A stretch of DNA of 64,000 nucleotides from Rotaria macrura. Lineage: Eukaryota > Rotifera > Eurotatoria > Philodinida > Philodinidae. The position numbers and the translations under genes are program-made. The stretch lies in assembly GCA_900239685.1 (NCBI GenBank), contig OENT01000113.1:1-64000 (forward strand). Direction: 5' to 3'. The notes beneath the pieces were generated by a model. It was not told the DNA's origin, made no database searches, and saw nothing but the letters and a program-made list of their open reading frames with translations. Below are positions 1-14,900 of this stretch, one piece after another (the stretch's first letter is position 1; each line of letters opens with the position of its first letter).

Positions 1-2990
1 ATATATAAAACATTGAAAAATAAAAATTATGCTAAAGTTTTGAATTTCCCGCACCTTATTATTTCTTAGTTTCAAAATGGATACAAAAAGTTTATGAATA
101 ATTTGAAGAATATTTACGTACGCTTTCAGGAAGTAGTATCATGAATGGAAACAGTTCGATAAGAAGAGTACGTTTTATAAGAGTTCTCTAGTCAGAAAAG
201 TTTTGGTTTGTTCGAAAGCTTGAAAGCTGAGATAGATTCATGATTAAATAGTTCCAAGTTAAGTTTTTTATGAATAAAATCATCTATAATGTAACAAAAA
301 TATATGTGTCAAACGTTTCCATCGTTTTTTAATTAGGTAGGGTATTTTCCACATATACAAGTATAAATTTCTTTTTTTTTCACATTTTTTCATCGAATTT
401 TACTTTAATATAAGACGTTAAAGTTTTTTCAATAGTCGCATTTCCCTTTTAGGGAAATGTAACTTGTAGTTACCGAGCATGGTCTATTCGCTTTTTTTCT
501 GTATAAGTGAGCTGCTGTTCTACAATAATTTAAACAGGTACTTGTGTCATTTCTATGATAATTTTTCACATTCCGCTCTCGTCTAAGCTTGAAGACCAGA
601 TTAAATAAACTTTCTCATTTGGATGCCTTGTATCATAAAAAGATTATTCAAAGCACAAATTTAATTGAATGCATACAATAGATGTAAACAGAGAATAGCC
701 AGCATGGATTCTATTAAGTTTGATTCTTTCTTTCCAATTATTCTTCAAATTGATTAAGCTGTCGAGTTAAAACTATCAGAATAGCATTGCCGCTAAAGCT
801 GTGTACCTAGCGTAGTAGTGTTTGTTTTTAACAAGAATAAATACCGATGTTAAATGGTCAAATACAAACGAAATCTAAGTATTCATGATTGAGATGATCA
901 TCAATCATTGCATGATTGGAAGTCAGACAAAAAAATGAGTAATTTGTACAATTAACCCGTTAGGAAAACGAAAAATATCTGAGAACATGACTAAAGATAG
1001 CTGAAAAATTGCAGCATCTACGATTTATTTAAATAAAAGTTTCTTTGACAAAGAAGAACATTATGATGCAGTTATATGAAATATCAGTCATATCGATTGG
1101 AGATAATATTATGTAACTAGATCAGATCTTAATAAATGTTACTGATCATTATTTTAGAGTACTTGCAACTAACATCCAGTATGATCGTGCTACATAAAAC
1201 TAGTTTTCATCTGATTGAAAAAACTAAAATTTTGAAATATTTTCGTGCTACGATCAGGTAGGAAAAGGTTCATTATTCTCATTGTGTGAATGATGATCAG
1301 CAATTGTATTTCACGAAAGTAGAGATTACAACTCAGTAGAGAAGAAAAGCACCGAATCTTAATAGAATGACATGCTATTCGCATCTTAACACAACTTGTA
1401 CGATAAGTAGTGTCAGAAATTGAAAGTGACTTGTTTATCTCATGATAATTATCATAAAACTCAGTATGTCCGATGCCATAGGTAAACATCAGAATCCATA
1501 GACTTCGTCATATGTTGACTAATTAGATTGGAATTAATAAAAAATACGTTATTCAAGATTCGTCAGTGATATGCGATAGATTTTGTGAATTTTCGCTTGC
1601 TAAAAATATTTTGTCGCCTTAATAGAAACAGCATGGACATCAATGAAATGAATAGATTGCAGTTAGTAATGATATACAGCTACGAATGTCGAATTGAGCT
1701 CATAAACTAAGACGGAAAAGGATTGTTAATCACATGAAGGCGATTCCATATGATTTCATGATATCGAAACTGTTGATATGCGTTTTGCTTGTAAATAAAG
1801 TTTCGTTACGGTTCGACTGACTAACATATGCCGTGATTGTAATGATTCTTTGTCAATATACTATCGATGACGGATGAAAAGAAAAAATGTGAAATAACTA
1901 CAGTCTAATGGAATTTTTCCAGATACAATGTTCTTCGTTATCTTCAAGACACAGTTATGATTTGAGTCATGAGCATGTGGACTGCACTTTAAGGAGAAAA
2001 TAAACACATCAACGATTTAACCACGATCTTACTTTTGAGATTGACTTATTTTACTTATCTTAACTTAGTTGTAGCTCGTTCTATAGCTATTAGACCATGG
2101 AGTTTATCACTGTGACTGTAAAGAAATTCAAGAAAAGTAGCTCACCGATTGCAAGGATAGGCCATTACACAAATGATAGTGAATCGAATTTATTTGAGAC
2201 GTTATAAGATTCAAACTTTCATCAATAAAGACAAGTTGATGAGGAGATACAGTGTGCTCGAACACAAATGCAAACATTCAAAGTAAATATCACAGTCCAC
2301 ATCACACAATTTTTTGTGCATTGAAAACGAGTGTTGATCAAAGTTAAGCAATGTGTTGGCGTGCTCGTTCTTCTATGTAGAGCATCAGATCAACGATAAA
2401 AATACAATAAATAAACAGTGATGTGAAGACTAGTGTTTTGATTATCACTCGATTTATGGATAGATTGATGAGAAATTGATTATCAAAAAAATAAAAAACA
2501 CATATCTTTGTAAGCTAGTAGTTAGAGCTGAGCTATAAATGAACTTCAGTGCCTGCTAATCGGTACACACATTGTTACATTCAAATGAATACTTCAGGTT
2601 GTCGAATGAAATTTTAGCGAGATGTCTGTCTAGAAAATGGACATCTTTGAGTAGGATATTTCTTGTTCCCCTTTGAAATAATATACAATGAATTCTATTT
2701 ACATGATGAATATTTATTGTATTTTCGTATATGTATATGTTCACTCATATTAGAGCAAGAAAACAACATGATGAAGAACGACAAATATAATAACTTGAAC
2801 AAAAAAAAAGTAGATATTGACCATTGAACAAACATTGATGCCACTTTGAACATGAATCAAGATATGATCACGGCGACAAAATCGAGAAAATGAAACTATG
2901 CATTATCTGACAATATTATTCTTTCTAGCAGGTTCGATCTTACTGATCATTTAATTTCGTCAAATATTGAAAAGAAGAATAAATGCGTGG
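1..2990. other. Intergenic, no gene seen
   Basis: About 3 kb of AT-rich DNA downstream of the remodeller gene. The open frames here are short, have no recognisable motif and no matching splice sites. I see no RNA gene, transposon end or tandem repeat. It could contain the start or a long intron of a gene to the left of the window. Confidence 0.6.
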
Positions 2991-5900
2991 TCATTTTTTT
3001 GTTTTGTTTGCACTTTCGTTTTCCGTTTCATCATCACTGTCTACAAGAATAAAATCATTCGCAGCGACGTGTATACTGGCAGACGTTGGCCGAGGTTGGA
3101 TGGGCACAAAAGCAGCTATTTCAAAGAATATAAGATAATTCAATTATTTCTATATTATGTTTATTAAAAAATTCATATCAAAACCTATTCTGTCAAAATC
3201 TTAAAGTAATCTAGACTTTGCCATGCTAAGGAATCTGACATTGATCTCGGTAAACATTCATAGAAAGTTAGATTCATATTGACCTATTTAGAAAATAGTT
3301 AAAATCTGAAAAGCTTTCTTTTATTCTCGAATTCCATGAATAATTTTACACTAAGACTATTATCAATATATAAATACATATTTTTATTTTTATTTTGGTG
3401 CATTTAAAACAAAGAGCTTCTCTCAATTCCTTTTTTTTATGAAAAATAAGATCTAACAGCGCGAATCTTCATAGATAATCAAAATTCTTAAAATAGACTA
3501 TTATATTCTATTTGATTAAAAATAAAACGTTGTAGTTTTTCTCTAAAATCATAAATAATGAAGAATATTATAGGTAATATATTAGAAAACAATCATAAAT
3601 CGTTATAATTTAATAGTGAATGATAAAATTGATTGAGGTATTAAATTCACGGTTTACATTCAATTAAAACTACTAGCAAGTTTAATCAACAGCAGTAAGA
3701 TTTAGTTAGTTTCTCTGATACCATAGGTTTGATTATGAGTCAGGAAAACGATTCATATGAATATTGGATTTCGTTGAACGTAACACTCACACAAAAATGC
3801 TCACCCTGAAAACTTATCATTGTATGGCTCCAACCGCAAGATTTACCGTAAGGAATTTTTTTATTCTCCTCATCTTTACTTATGTTTTACCTTTAGTAGT
3901 TTTCTCAGCTTTTTATACTATTGCTATTTGATAATTCAATATCTCATAGATTGAAGAGTTTATGAAGATAAATGTCGATTTGACCGAGAAATAGAAATTT
4001 CAATAAAAGTTTTGTACACCATTCTGATTCTACGCTGAATTTATATAGAAGAATTTCAATGTCAAATTTTATTAACCATTTGCCATATTCTGGATAAGTT
4101 TATATAAAAAGATAGAGTTTTCTCGATTAAAGCTGTAACTAGTTCACAGTTATTCTATACGGCATCGATGCTTTTGCAAGTGTAATTTTATAGAATTCGG
4201 AGTCAATTAGTGACCTTGCATTTTCTTCATGTAAGATAAACTAGCATGAATTTCATTCAAAGAAAACTTTGAATTGAACTTTGAAAATATAATTTAAATG
4301 AAAAATTCCAATCTACAAAAAGTCCTCTATCATTTCATCGAGTGGAAACACAAGTTGATCAACGCTACTGTTTCAGTCGATTCTGCGACCTACATGTTTG
4401 TTACATTATGAAAAAAAAATCTTAGAATAACTTCAGCTCATTGTGCTATTGACGTCGGAATGATATTCATTTTCAAGTCTAATAGACAAAAAATAAAATT
4501 CATGCGTTAGTTACTGGTATTATTTTGATTCATATTTTGTTGTGGCATACGTTTATTCGTTGCTTTTGCTGCATTTACTAATAGTTCTTTCGCATATTCC
4601 GCATCATAGAAACGTTGCAATGATTGTGCCAATTGTAGATCTTGTGCATTAACGTTTTGTAACTTTTTGTAAATTTCAGAATGTAGCTGCTGAATATTTT
4701 GTGGGGGAAATCTCGTCGCTTGAGCTGCTGCTGTTAATTGTTGCTGGTGAGCAATGAGAGCATTTAATTGTTGTTGTTGTTGAAAACGTTGTATAGCTAA
4801 TTGACGTTGATCAGGCAAACGCTTTAAATTTTCATATTCTTCGAGAGCTATTCGTTTTTATGAATATTATACATCAATCAATGAATTTGACGATCAATGA
4901 AAAATTTACCTCGACGTCGTTCTTCAGCAGTCAGACCTTCATCAAGTTTATTTTCCAATAATGAATCATGTGAATGATATGAATGTACCCAACGGCTATG
5001 TTCATATAAAAGATCAAGTAAAAGATGATCTTTTGGTATTGGATAGTTAAAAGTTGTATCAGATTCAGTCAAATGTGTTGATGTTGGTCGAGCCTCTGGT
5101 AATGGCTCAGGTGTAAATTTATACAACTCTTTTATATCATTTTGAGTAAAATGACGATCCAATTGATGATCATCAACCACACTGAAATGAAAAAAATATA
5201 TGTATATACATAGGAAATGTTGGATCTTTGCTTTCTTTTGTAAATTTCTACCGTTGTGATATTGATTGTTTAACAACTTGTCGTTGATAGATCTTTTCTT
5301 CCATGGTACCGTGAGCTAAAAATCGATAGATATAAACAGGCTTCTTTTGACCAAAACGATATGAACGAAATATTGCTTGAGTATCATGACTAAAGTAAAC
5401 AAAACAATTATTAATAGAATAGTATTCATTTCATAGCATGCAATTTGTTTTTCGATAATTGCACAGTTGATGTTGTTACATTTCTACAATCTTTTCGATG
5501 CATAATTAGATATGAATTCGAGTTGCCTCCTTTACAAATTATCATCGGTAGTGCTAAACATTTCCGTATGTAGCTGTGTGAAAGAAATATATCTACAGTG
5601 TGGCAACGTATGCAGAAGTTCTCTTTCTGTATCAATAGAATGTACTGGATGTGAGATTACTAACTCAACATGTAGAGACAATCGAATGCGTTTTCCATTG
5701 ATCATAAACAATAAAAAACAATCGATTTCGTCATTCAGTTATGAATAAAAATGTCTGCAGGGCACTTTCAACAAAGGATAGAATTTAGAGTCATAGAAAC
5801 TTCATCGATCAGGTTCGATAATACCGAAGATTTTCACAGACTTTGTTCAAATATCTTTAATCGGTTATCAAAAGAATATTTCTCAATCGAATAGGTTCCT

Positions 5901-8900
5901 GAGATAAAATCAATTTTCAACAACAGAAAACACATAACAAACTAAATTCAATCTTTGGAATGAATGCTAGTCACTTGAATGTACTCGAATAATTTTTGCA
6001 TCTTATTCTTGAGTCGTTTGCGATAAAAATTTAAATTTCATCGATTTTTTTAAGCAACATTCTATCATGCTGAATAAAGAGTTGAATGTTGGGAAAAGAT
6101 GAGCAGAAATCTTGTATTTTTAAAATATAGATATATATATACTCGATTTACATCAAATAAACAATGCTGTGAAGCATATGAAACAGAATATCTTTCAATT
6201 CATTCAAGTAGATGTAGTACATCAAATACTTTTAGCTGAGAATTCATTCAACTTTTCTCTTCATAAGAAAAACATATAATTTCTGGCAACATCTTTCTCT
6301 ACAGAAATAGACATCATTGTTTTGACTATAATCAATGGTGATGAAAAGTATTAGTAGGAGACATAATCATAATAAGATTTACTCTAACTATTATGAATCA
6401 TGTACGTAGTTTCTATTTTCTTGCGTGCATCAATAGTGCTTCATTCCTATACTGTACAATTCATAGGAGACAAATGAATGTAGAAACGATCTAATTCTAT
6501 GCAAACGTTTTAAACTTCGAAAACAAAGAACGCACAAGTTTTTCGAAAATGTTTTTTTAATCTGAAACTTCGATAAACTTTTAGAAATAATTTGAATCAA
6601 TGTTCTGCATGTTTAGTTTTGTATTCAATTATGGATCTGTTTCACTCGAAAATAATTCTATTCTATTCACCTTGGATTCCAACTAGCATCAAAAACAATG
6701 ACTCGATTGCTACCAGTTAAATTAATTCCAATACCACCGGCTAATGTTGATATGAGAAATAATCGAGCACGTAAATTTGACGGATCATTGAATGTTTTAG
6801 CATATCGTTTTCTTGATATAACTTCGGTTTGACCATCCATTCGAAAGTAATCGTGATCACGTTTCCATTGCACTGGTTCAGGTATATAATCATTAGCAAC
6901 ACTATCGCTTTCACCAGTCGACGAAAGAAGTTCACTAAGTTGTCGTCGTGATTCACGTTGTTTTTGATATTCGTTTTCATTTTCATCATGTAAATGTTTT
7001 AGAAAGCTTTCAATATAATCTAATGCATATATACTACGTGAAAATAAAAGAATTTTATCACCGATTTCAGCACATTTCTCCATAATAAATTTTAATAACA
7101 AAAATTTTCCACCTAATTCAACATTGAATTTACTTTCTTTAGGTAACGCATCTAAGAATGGAAACCAAAATTGTTCACGCATGTCATCTAACCATGGCTC
7201 ATTATGATTATCTTCTTGATCGCCATTATCCGTAGTTAATTGTTGAGTTGTATTTTCATTATTTTCTGCATCGAAAATGTTTGAATCGGTGGCTGTAGAT
7301 GAAACTTTTTTTGATTTGTCATTAACTGTTGTTCGACTTCGTGTTGAATAAGTTTTTATTATTTCAATATCATGATCACTATTCGATGATTTGGAACTAC
7401 ACTCAACATCATCATTATCTTCTACAGAATCAGAATCAATTGTAGCTCTCGGTGAGTTCGATTTAATTTTGTCTATATTTTTCATTATTATTGGTTGATT
7501 GTCATCTGTATCATTTTTAATGTTATCAATTAAAAAACCACTAAAACTTGTCTCTAGCGTTGACTAAAAGAAAAGAAAATAGTTTCAATTATGGTATATA
7601 TATATTTATACAATCATGAACTTCTTGAAGATTATTTTCAAGACAAAATATTATTTTTTTATTGAAAATGACTATTTGTTTATTTCTTAGAGATACTCAA
7701 GTTTGTTTTCTATTCATAAACCGGTAATAAGTGATCGATGGCCAATCAACATAATTTTATAAACATACTTAATTTGAAATGCAGTCGAAATTATTTACAA
7801 TGGAATTGCGTTGGTGTATAACTAACTAATCCGTATGAATAAAAACTACACTATGTAATATTCATTAATAGATATATAAAACGAACGTTAACTCAAAGGA
7901 ACGGTACATTTCAACTATTATGAATTTAGATGGCCATATCTTCTTCTACGAAAGAAATATCTACTATTTCGGTATAAAATTTGTATTATATTCACATATA
8001 TTTCATACAGAAAGCGATTGCATATTATCAAAGCACCTCTGAAATCCCGAGCGAAATATTGTATATGCATTATCATCGTATGGGGCGAACATATTGTAAA
8101 ATGTTGAATTTGCACAATAGCGTTGTCTACCGTATGAAGTTTGATTGACGATTCAACATTATAGATGAATGTTTTAAAATTCTTTTAGGTCCCAGAGATG
8201 TTGTGAATAAATGGATGGAATATTGCACCCTTCCCCTTCCCCTCCTCTTCTACGAAAACTAGACAAGCCTTTAAAGATTTTTAAAATATGGATTTCTGTC
8301 TGATATATACATCAGATTATTTAATAAATGATTAATCTCATACTGGATGATAGTAAAATGCGCCTGTCCTCAAGTTTCAGTATGGTAGATATACTTTTCA
8401 TGGTTACTGAGATGCATCGATTTATGTAAAGACAACATATCACACTTGATCAGTCTGTGACGCGTATTCCATATTTCAGATTACTTTAACGAGAAAAATA
8501 CGTATTCATGTAGAAAAATCAATTGTTTCTTTAATGCGTTGATTAAGATTGAAGTTCAATCATATGCATTTTTAAGAGAGTAGATCTGTTTTATTTTCAT
8601 TTTCTGTATGAAGAATATACTAGAAAACTGATGATAAAGTTCGAAAGCCTGGTGTACAGTTTTTTTTTATCAGGTACACTTTTCCATATCAATCAAAATA
8701 AGTAACATAATACTTTGCTGTTGTGGTTGTTCTTTATATGGAGCATTTAAAAAAATGTATTTATCACTATTTAGAATAGTGTAAAGATGCTTTTCACTTT
8801 CATTTCATCGAACATCTATATACGTATTGACACTAATCTACTTGGATTTACCTCTGTTTGTCTTTCATTTGATTTTTTATTCTTCGTTTTTGATTCTTCT

Positions 8901-11900
8901 CCATTTTCTTCATCATCAACGAACAATGCTTCTAATTCATTGTCATCAATTAAAGTATCCTCATCTTTATTTAATTGTTTTTTCCAGCGATCAATGAAAT
9001 GCGGATAAAGTAAATATGGATGTCTGAAAAACAAGAAAGTTCAATCCACATTTCCTTTTAGTTTCGATTCAATGCTTACGTCCATATTTTTTGTAAATAT
9101 TGATAATCAGCAAATAATTTTGCTGATTTAAAATCTTTTTTCAGTACAGATGAACGTTGTGCTTGATCAACTTGTTGTTTTAAATATGTGTCATATAATT
9201 TTGACTGTAAATCACTCAATCGTATGTTAATAATATATTCAAATTTCGGTGGTAAATATTCTTTTAACAATGAATAATCTTTTCGATCAACAAAACCTGT
9301 TAAAAGTTCATGTAAAACACATGCACGTCGTTTCATCAATCGAACATCGTCTTCATTTGAATCACGATGTTGTCCATTTTGAATAGGATTCACAAAACGA
9401 TTGATATATTCTGATTGACTACCAAGTAAATTCGGTTTTATAAATGATACCATACAATAGCTAATTGTGCGTTAAAAAAGAAAGAAGATTTTCAATGATT
9501 AAAAACATTAGGCAAAACACGTTTGTAGATATTCACTATTCAACAAGATTGTTTTGTAATGGTGTACCAGTTAAAACTATACGACGAGGTGTTTTAATTT
9601 TTGACAAAGATTTAGCTAGAGCTGTTTGAGCATTTTTTAAAATATGTCCTTCATCGGCAACTAAATATAAAAGTAAAATAACGTGAAAAAAACATAGTTT
9701 TTCCCTAAGAGAACAATGCATCGATATTATTCTTTTATGGTTCAGTATATTATATTTTGAAAAGTCTTTGAAGTTTATTTCTCATCATGAAACAAAGTCT
9801 ACTTTGAATCTATACGATCGATTTTTTAATCGTTAGTTTTCTCCATATAGATTTCTATTTGAAATGTAACTAATTCATATTGAATCTTTGCAGATAATGA
9901 AAACAACTTGACTTCTGCTTTCACAGTGAGATTGAATAAAATGTTCAAGTTTTCGATAATGTTAAAAATTACTTCGGTTGATCATTTTATTTTTGTTATA
10001 TTTGTACGAGTCGAGTCTACGACATGAACTATCTAACGGTATTATACAGTTTCGAATTCGCCGAGGTCTTATTTGACTAGTAGTTAAATATGACGAGCTC
10101 CTTATTGAACGTGATATGACTGATTTCAATCACAAAACCCTAGAAAGTTGAAATTAGAGTTCGATTGAGTGATTTTAGCGATCATCGATTATCTATTTTT
10201 TTCCGAATCGATCGAACCTTGGCAATTTGATAGGACCATTGAATTTCTATTTCTAAGTGTTTATCACTTTCGACGACAAGCGACGGTTTTCTGTGAACTT
10301 TTTTGTCTGAGAAATTTTAAAATTTAGGCGCTCGAATCATTGCCCTGAAGTCGAATTTAGACTAATAGGTCAGATGTTGTTCTCAAATTCTTAGATCTAA
10401 TGATTTTTTGCAGTGATTGGACAGATCTGGTTTACAATATTCGAATTGGTATCAAAAGAGTATTTGTAACACATCTGATTCGATTATAAGTACGATCACT
10501 ACTTCTATTACAAACAATTCCCTAAGTTCTACAATATCAATTGATGAGAAAAAATATCACTCCAGATGTCTGTTACAACTCCTATGAAGTTTACTGGGCA
10601 ATCTTGAAACGAGCTGGCAAAGTTTTTATCAATCTCTAGAATCATAATATGATTGTAGTTAAAGTTATCAGTTGCACGTATCAGCAGGAAAAAAGTCGAA
10701 TATCACAATCTCCAAGCTCGACTTTCGGTTAAACACAGATAAAATAAATCATGCAATGATCTCTATAGAGATTTATCTACTCATGCAAAAGTTTCTCGTT
10801 CGAACTCAATATGAATTCATGCAATGGAGTTATGTCCAATCGCTGTTCTTGCAAGAGCAAAATTAACATTCAACAATCACATCTTTTTTATCGATTTGAC
10901 TCAGTGATTCATGGTATACTGAAAGTAGAATGTTTTTTTTTTGAGTACATCACATATCCATCGATCAAATTGTCAATGTTAATTCTGTATGAAATTTGTG
11001 ATTTTAATAAAAAAAAATAAAATTCAAAATTACCAACAATATCTGGTCCTGGATCGACAAGGCATTTGTATGCGTCCGCTTTAAGTTTTTTATTCTTTAT
11101 TCCAAAACCATTTGCTAGTCGTCGATACATTTCATAACCCATAATAGCAACTCCACCATTTGTATACCAATAGTTTAAATGACTAACACGTAGATTTGGT
11201 TTCACTGTTGTCAATTGGTACTGATCAACAGGTGGATCAATATCTGCTAACCAATGATCAAATTCATTTGACCAATTGAGAGCTAGAATGCAAAATAGAG
11301 TCAGACAGGTTCCCGGATTTTAGCCAATGAAATTTTTAATTTCATACCAGCATTAATTGGACAAAGAACAAGACATGTTTTGACTCCAGTTATTTTATCA
11401 TAATTGAACACTGTATGAATAAAACTAATCACTTGTAATGTTTTACCTAAACCCATACAATGCGCTAAAATGCAGCCATTTCCATTGTGCTTTTTGTTTT
11501 TAATAGCATCAATAGATTCAAAAACGTTATTCCATAAAAATCGAATTCCTTCATATTGATGTGGTTTGAGTTGTTCGACTAATTTTGATGAAACTTCTAC
11601 TAACGGTTCGTTTGTATTCTTATCGATTTCAAGAATTAAACGATGATTTGAACTATTTAAATCATCATTGCCACTAGTTGACAAATGCGATGATTGTTCA
11701 AGTAAACTATCATTGTATACTTTTTGTTTTTCAGCAATACGTTTTCGACGTTCTCGTTCAGCTTCGATAGCATCTTTGGTTTGAATTTGTAATTCTTTAT
11801 CATCGATGATTTTTCGAATATTTTTTCGACCACGTTTTCGTTTCATTGAAGAAGTTTCTCCATCATCGTCATCGTCATCATCATCATCAACATCATCATC

Positions 11901-14900
11901 ATTTGCTGAAGAATTGCTACCATCGTCATTAGTTGTGAATTTAGTCTTCTTTTTTTTCTTATTATTTTCACTACTGTTATCATGATCATCATCATTACTA
12001 TTTTCATCGTCATCACTGGTTTGATTGGGTGTTGAGCACACATTGTCTTTCGCTTTACGTTTCATCCTTTTTGAAATATTTAAATGTTGGTTTGAAGAAT
12101 CCGAATTTTCACGGTGTTTTCTCGAACGCTTTTTTGATAATTCTTTACTATTGTTTGAATCATCAGAAGACGATGAACGTTGAATACGGATTCGACTTGA
12201 TTTCGATTGCTTTGCTAAATTTTTCGAAGTATCGGCGGGATCTGCTGATTTCTATAATTTAATAAGAGATTTTCGTTAAATTCAAACGTAATACTTGATA
12301 TTGACGGGTATAAATGAGAAATTTAGAGAGAAATCATTGATAAACATCGAATGGTGTTACGATCCGTAGAATTCTAATTGGATGAAAACTAAAGTATGAT
12401 TTTCATTCGACTGTCTACACTTGATGCAGAAAAGCACTTCCTAATAATTGTTAACTGCAACAATAGTGGAATATTGTTTTTAAAATTGCGCTTACAAAAT
12501 AGTCCTCTCGCTTTTATCCTTAGCAGTTTTCCAACGATTGGTCAACGAAACAACCAAATAAATTAATAGATTCATTTTTGAGATATTCATTCGAACAAAG
12601 AAAAGTTTGAAGAAATCTACTAAATTTTCGACAGAACTCTAGAAATATGTATAGAAAACAGAACAAAAAATGAAGTTCTACAAGAAATGATGTTCATCGT
12701 CAGCTAGCACAACTGAACAGTTAAATATTCGTCTAATAAAATTCCGAAACTGGACGGAAAACCGATGGCAAAACATTGTAATACAATGCCAATCAGTTAA
12801 TAAAGCGAATATTTCTAGGACATATCACCTAACGCTAAGAAATGCGCACGAGTTATTGTTGATGTCTAGAAATCCAACGGATATGACTATCTACTAGATG
12901 ATGTTTACTATCATCAACCGACTGAAAAAAAAGCATAACAACTTTGGTATACTTTTCAGATGTGAACAATTAGAGATTTATTTTAGCACATGTTTTCCAA
13001 TGACATCACTCTAAGATCTATTCAATATGCACAGAAATGCTTTGCATGTATTAAACTAGCGATGACGATCGTAATTTCGAAGTGGAGACGTAAGACTTCT
13101 TTTTAGCCTCATCAAAATCCATTTAAAAGTAGAACATTGATCAAAGATAGGATGATTTTGTTTCTTCCAACAAAATAAATAACTGATCTTGTCCGATGAA
13201 AACCAGATCTGTTAATCAAAAATGGTCTGAATACCTATGTAGACAAGAAGGATTGGTTTTCTCATCTCTACGTGAATGTTTTAAGAATGAATCCCTTTAT
13301 TTTTTCGCAGCAAAACTACTCAATCTTGATTAAATGATTTTATGGACTTTACTATTAAGAATGCTACTTTTCTGAATGTTTGAAAACAATAGTACCGCTT
13401 CATTGTCACTGTCGTCACTAGAAGATGAGAATGATGAAAGTGCAGCTCGTTTTTTAATCGTTGTCTTTGATTTCTTCTTGATCGCTGCTGTTTCAGAATT
13501 CGATGATGATCGTGTTGAACGTTTATCATGACAAGATCGATGCTTTGTTTTTCTTGCTGATTTTTTCTGTCCAGTATTACTTGAATTTTCATTACTGGAA
13601 TCTGATGATAATTTTGGACGATTAAGCAAATGTGCATAAGATAGAACTTCAACTGGTGGTCTAAAATAGATGTAACCCTGTTTGATTCACTAATTAGATA
13701 CAAAAAAAAACCATTTACCCATCATGAGGGGAATCTTGAGTTGGTGATGAATCAGTATCATTCATTGATATATCTTCGATATCATTATTACCATTGGTTT
13801 CCATAGGTTTATCTTGTGCTAAATCAAGTGATGCAAATACTGATTCATTATCTTTATTTTCCATAACATCTTTCAATATTCGATCTTCATCCATAGCTGT
13901 TATATCATTTGCAATCATTAATGAATGTTCGACTGGTGGTTCTTCTATTGATTCTTCATTGGCCGATGATTCATTTGATGCTGTGGATGCATTGTAGTTA
14001 ATAAAAATATCCCGTCGTTTATGAGAACGGCTTGTTTTTCTCCGTAAGTTAATCGATGACTTTCCAGTTTTATTTGATTCAGATTTTTTTGAACGAAGTT
14101 TAATTGTAAAATCTTCATCTGATGTTGAACTTGTTGAAGATGTTGCACTATCCTTATTGTCTCTCGATGCATTACTACTAGTTAGATCATTGTGATTCGC
14201 CGATAGATTTGTTTTCAATTGTGTTGATACTTCGAAAATACTCGAAATACTAAGACCTGAAGAAAAACACAAAACAAGCCATTGAAAATAAACCAAATTG
14301 ATATGGTAGAAAATATGGTGACAGCTAAGTGAAAATAAAAATTAGACCCATAGTGTTTTTTGAACATGGCTCTTTATGACTGATAAAGTTATCAATATGA
14401 TTATTTGTTTTTCACGTTCTCAACATTTTTTAGGTGAAATGAAGTCCTGCGATAATTGGATTTTCATGCAATCGAAAAAGTCTATAAAAGTTCAAAATCA
14501 CTGTGTGCATGATGATTTAGTTAATCTTCATAGTGAATTGATTTTCTTTTAGAACCATTTCAATCACCTTTGAATTAGAAGACACGACAAGCTCATGATT
14601 GTCGAAGAATATTATAACGAATCGATTCTCTTGATCAGACAAAAAAAATACTGTATCAACTGATTCGTATTCAAAAGTATGATTCCAAAAGAAAAAAAAT
14701 ATCATATTCAACACATAAAGCAAGATATAGCTACATGAAAATCTAACTCTCCAGATTCATTCGAATGCGACGTTATCATGCAGAATCGAACTTGATTTTG
14801 ATAGTTTCAATAAAATTTTTCAAGTAATACCAGAGTTCGTTGTCCAAGAAGGTGAAATCGTTTTTTCTGGCATTTAGTATGTGATAAATACTGAATCGTA

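Noticed and set aside
2967-3167. 66-codon plus-strand open frame
   Set aside because: It is antisense to the proposed last ATRX exon, whose minus-strand reading has an acceptor, a matching phase and an acidic tail.
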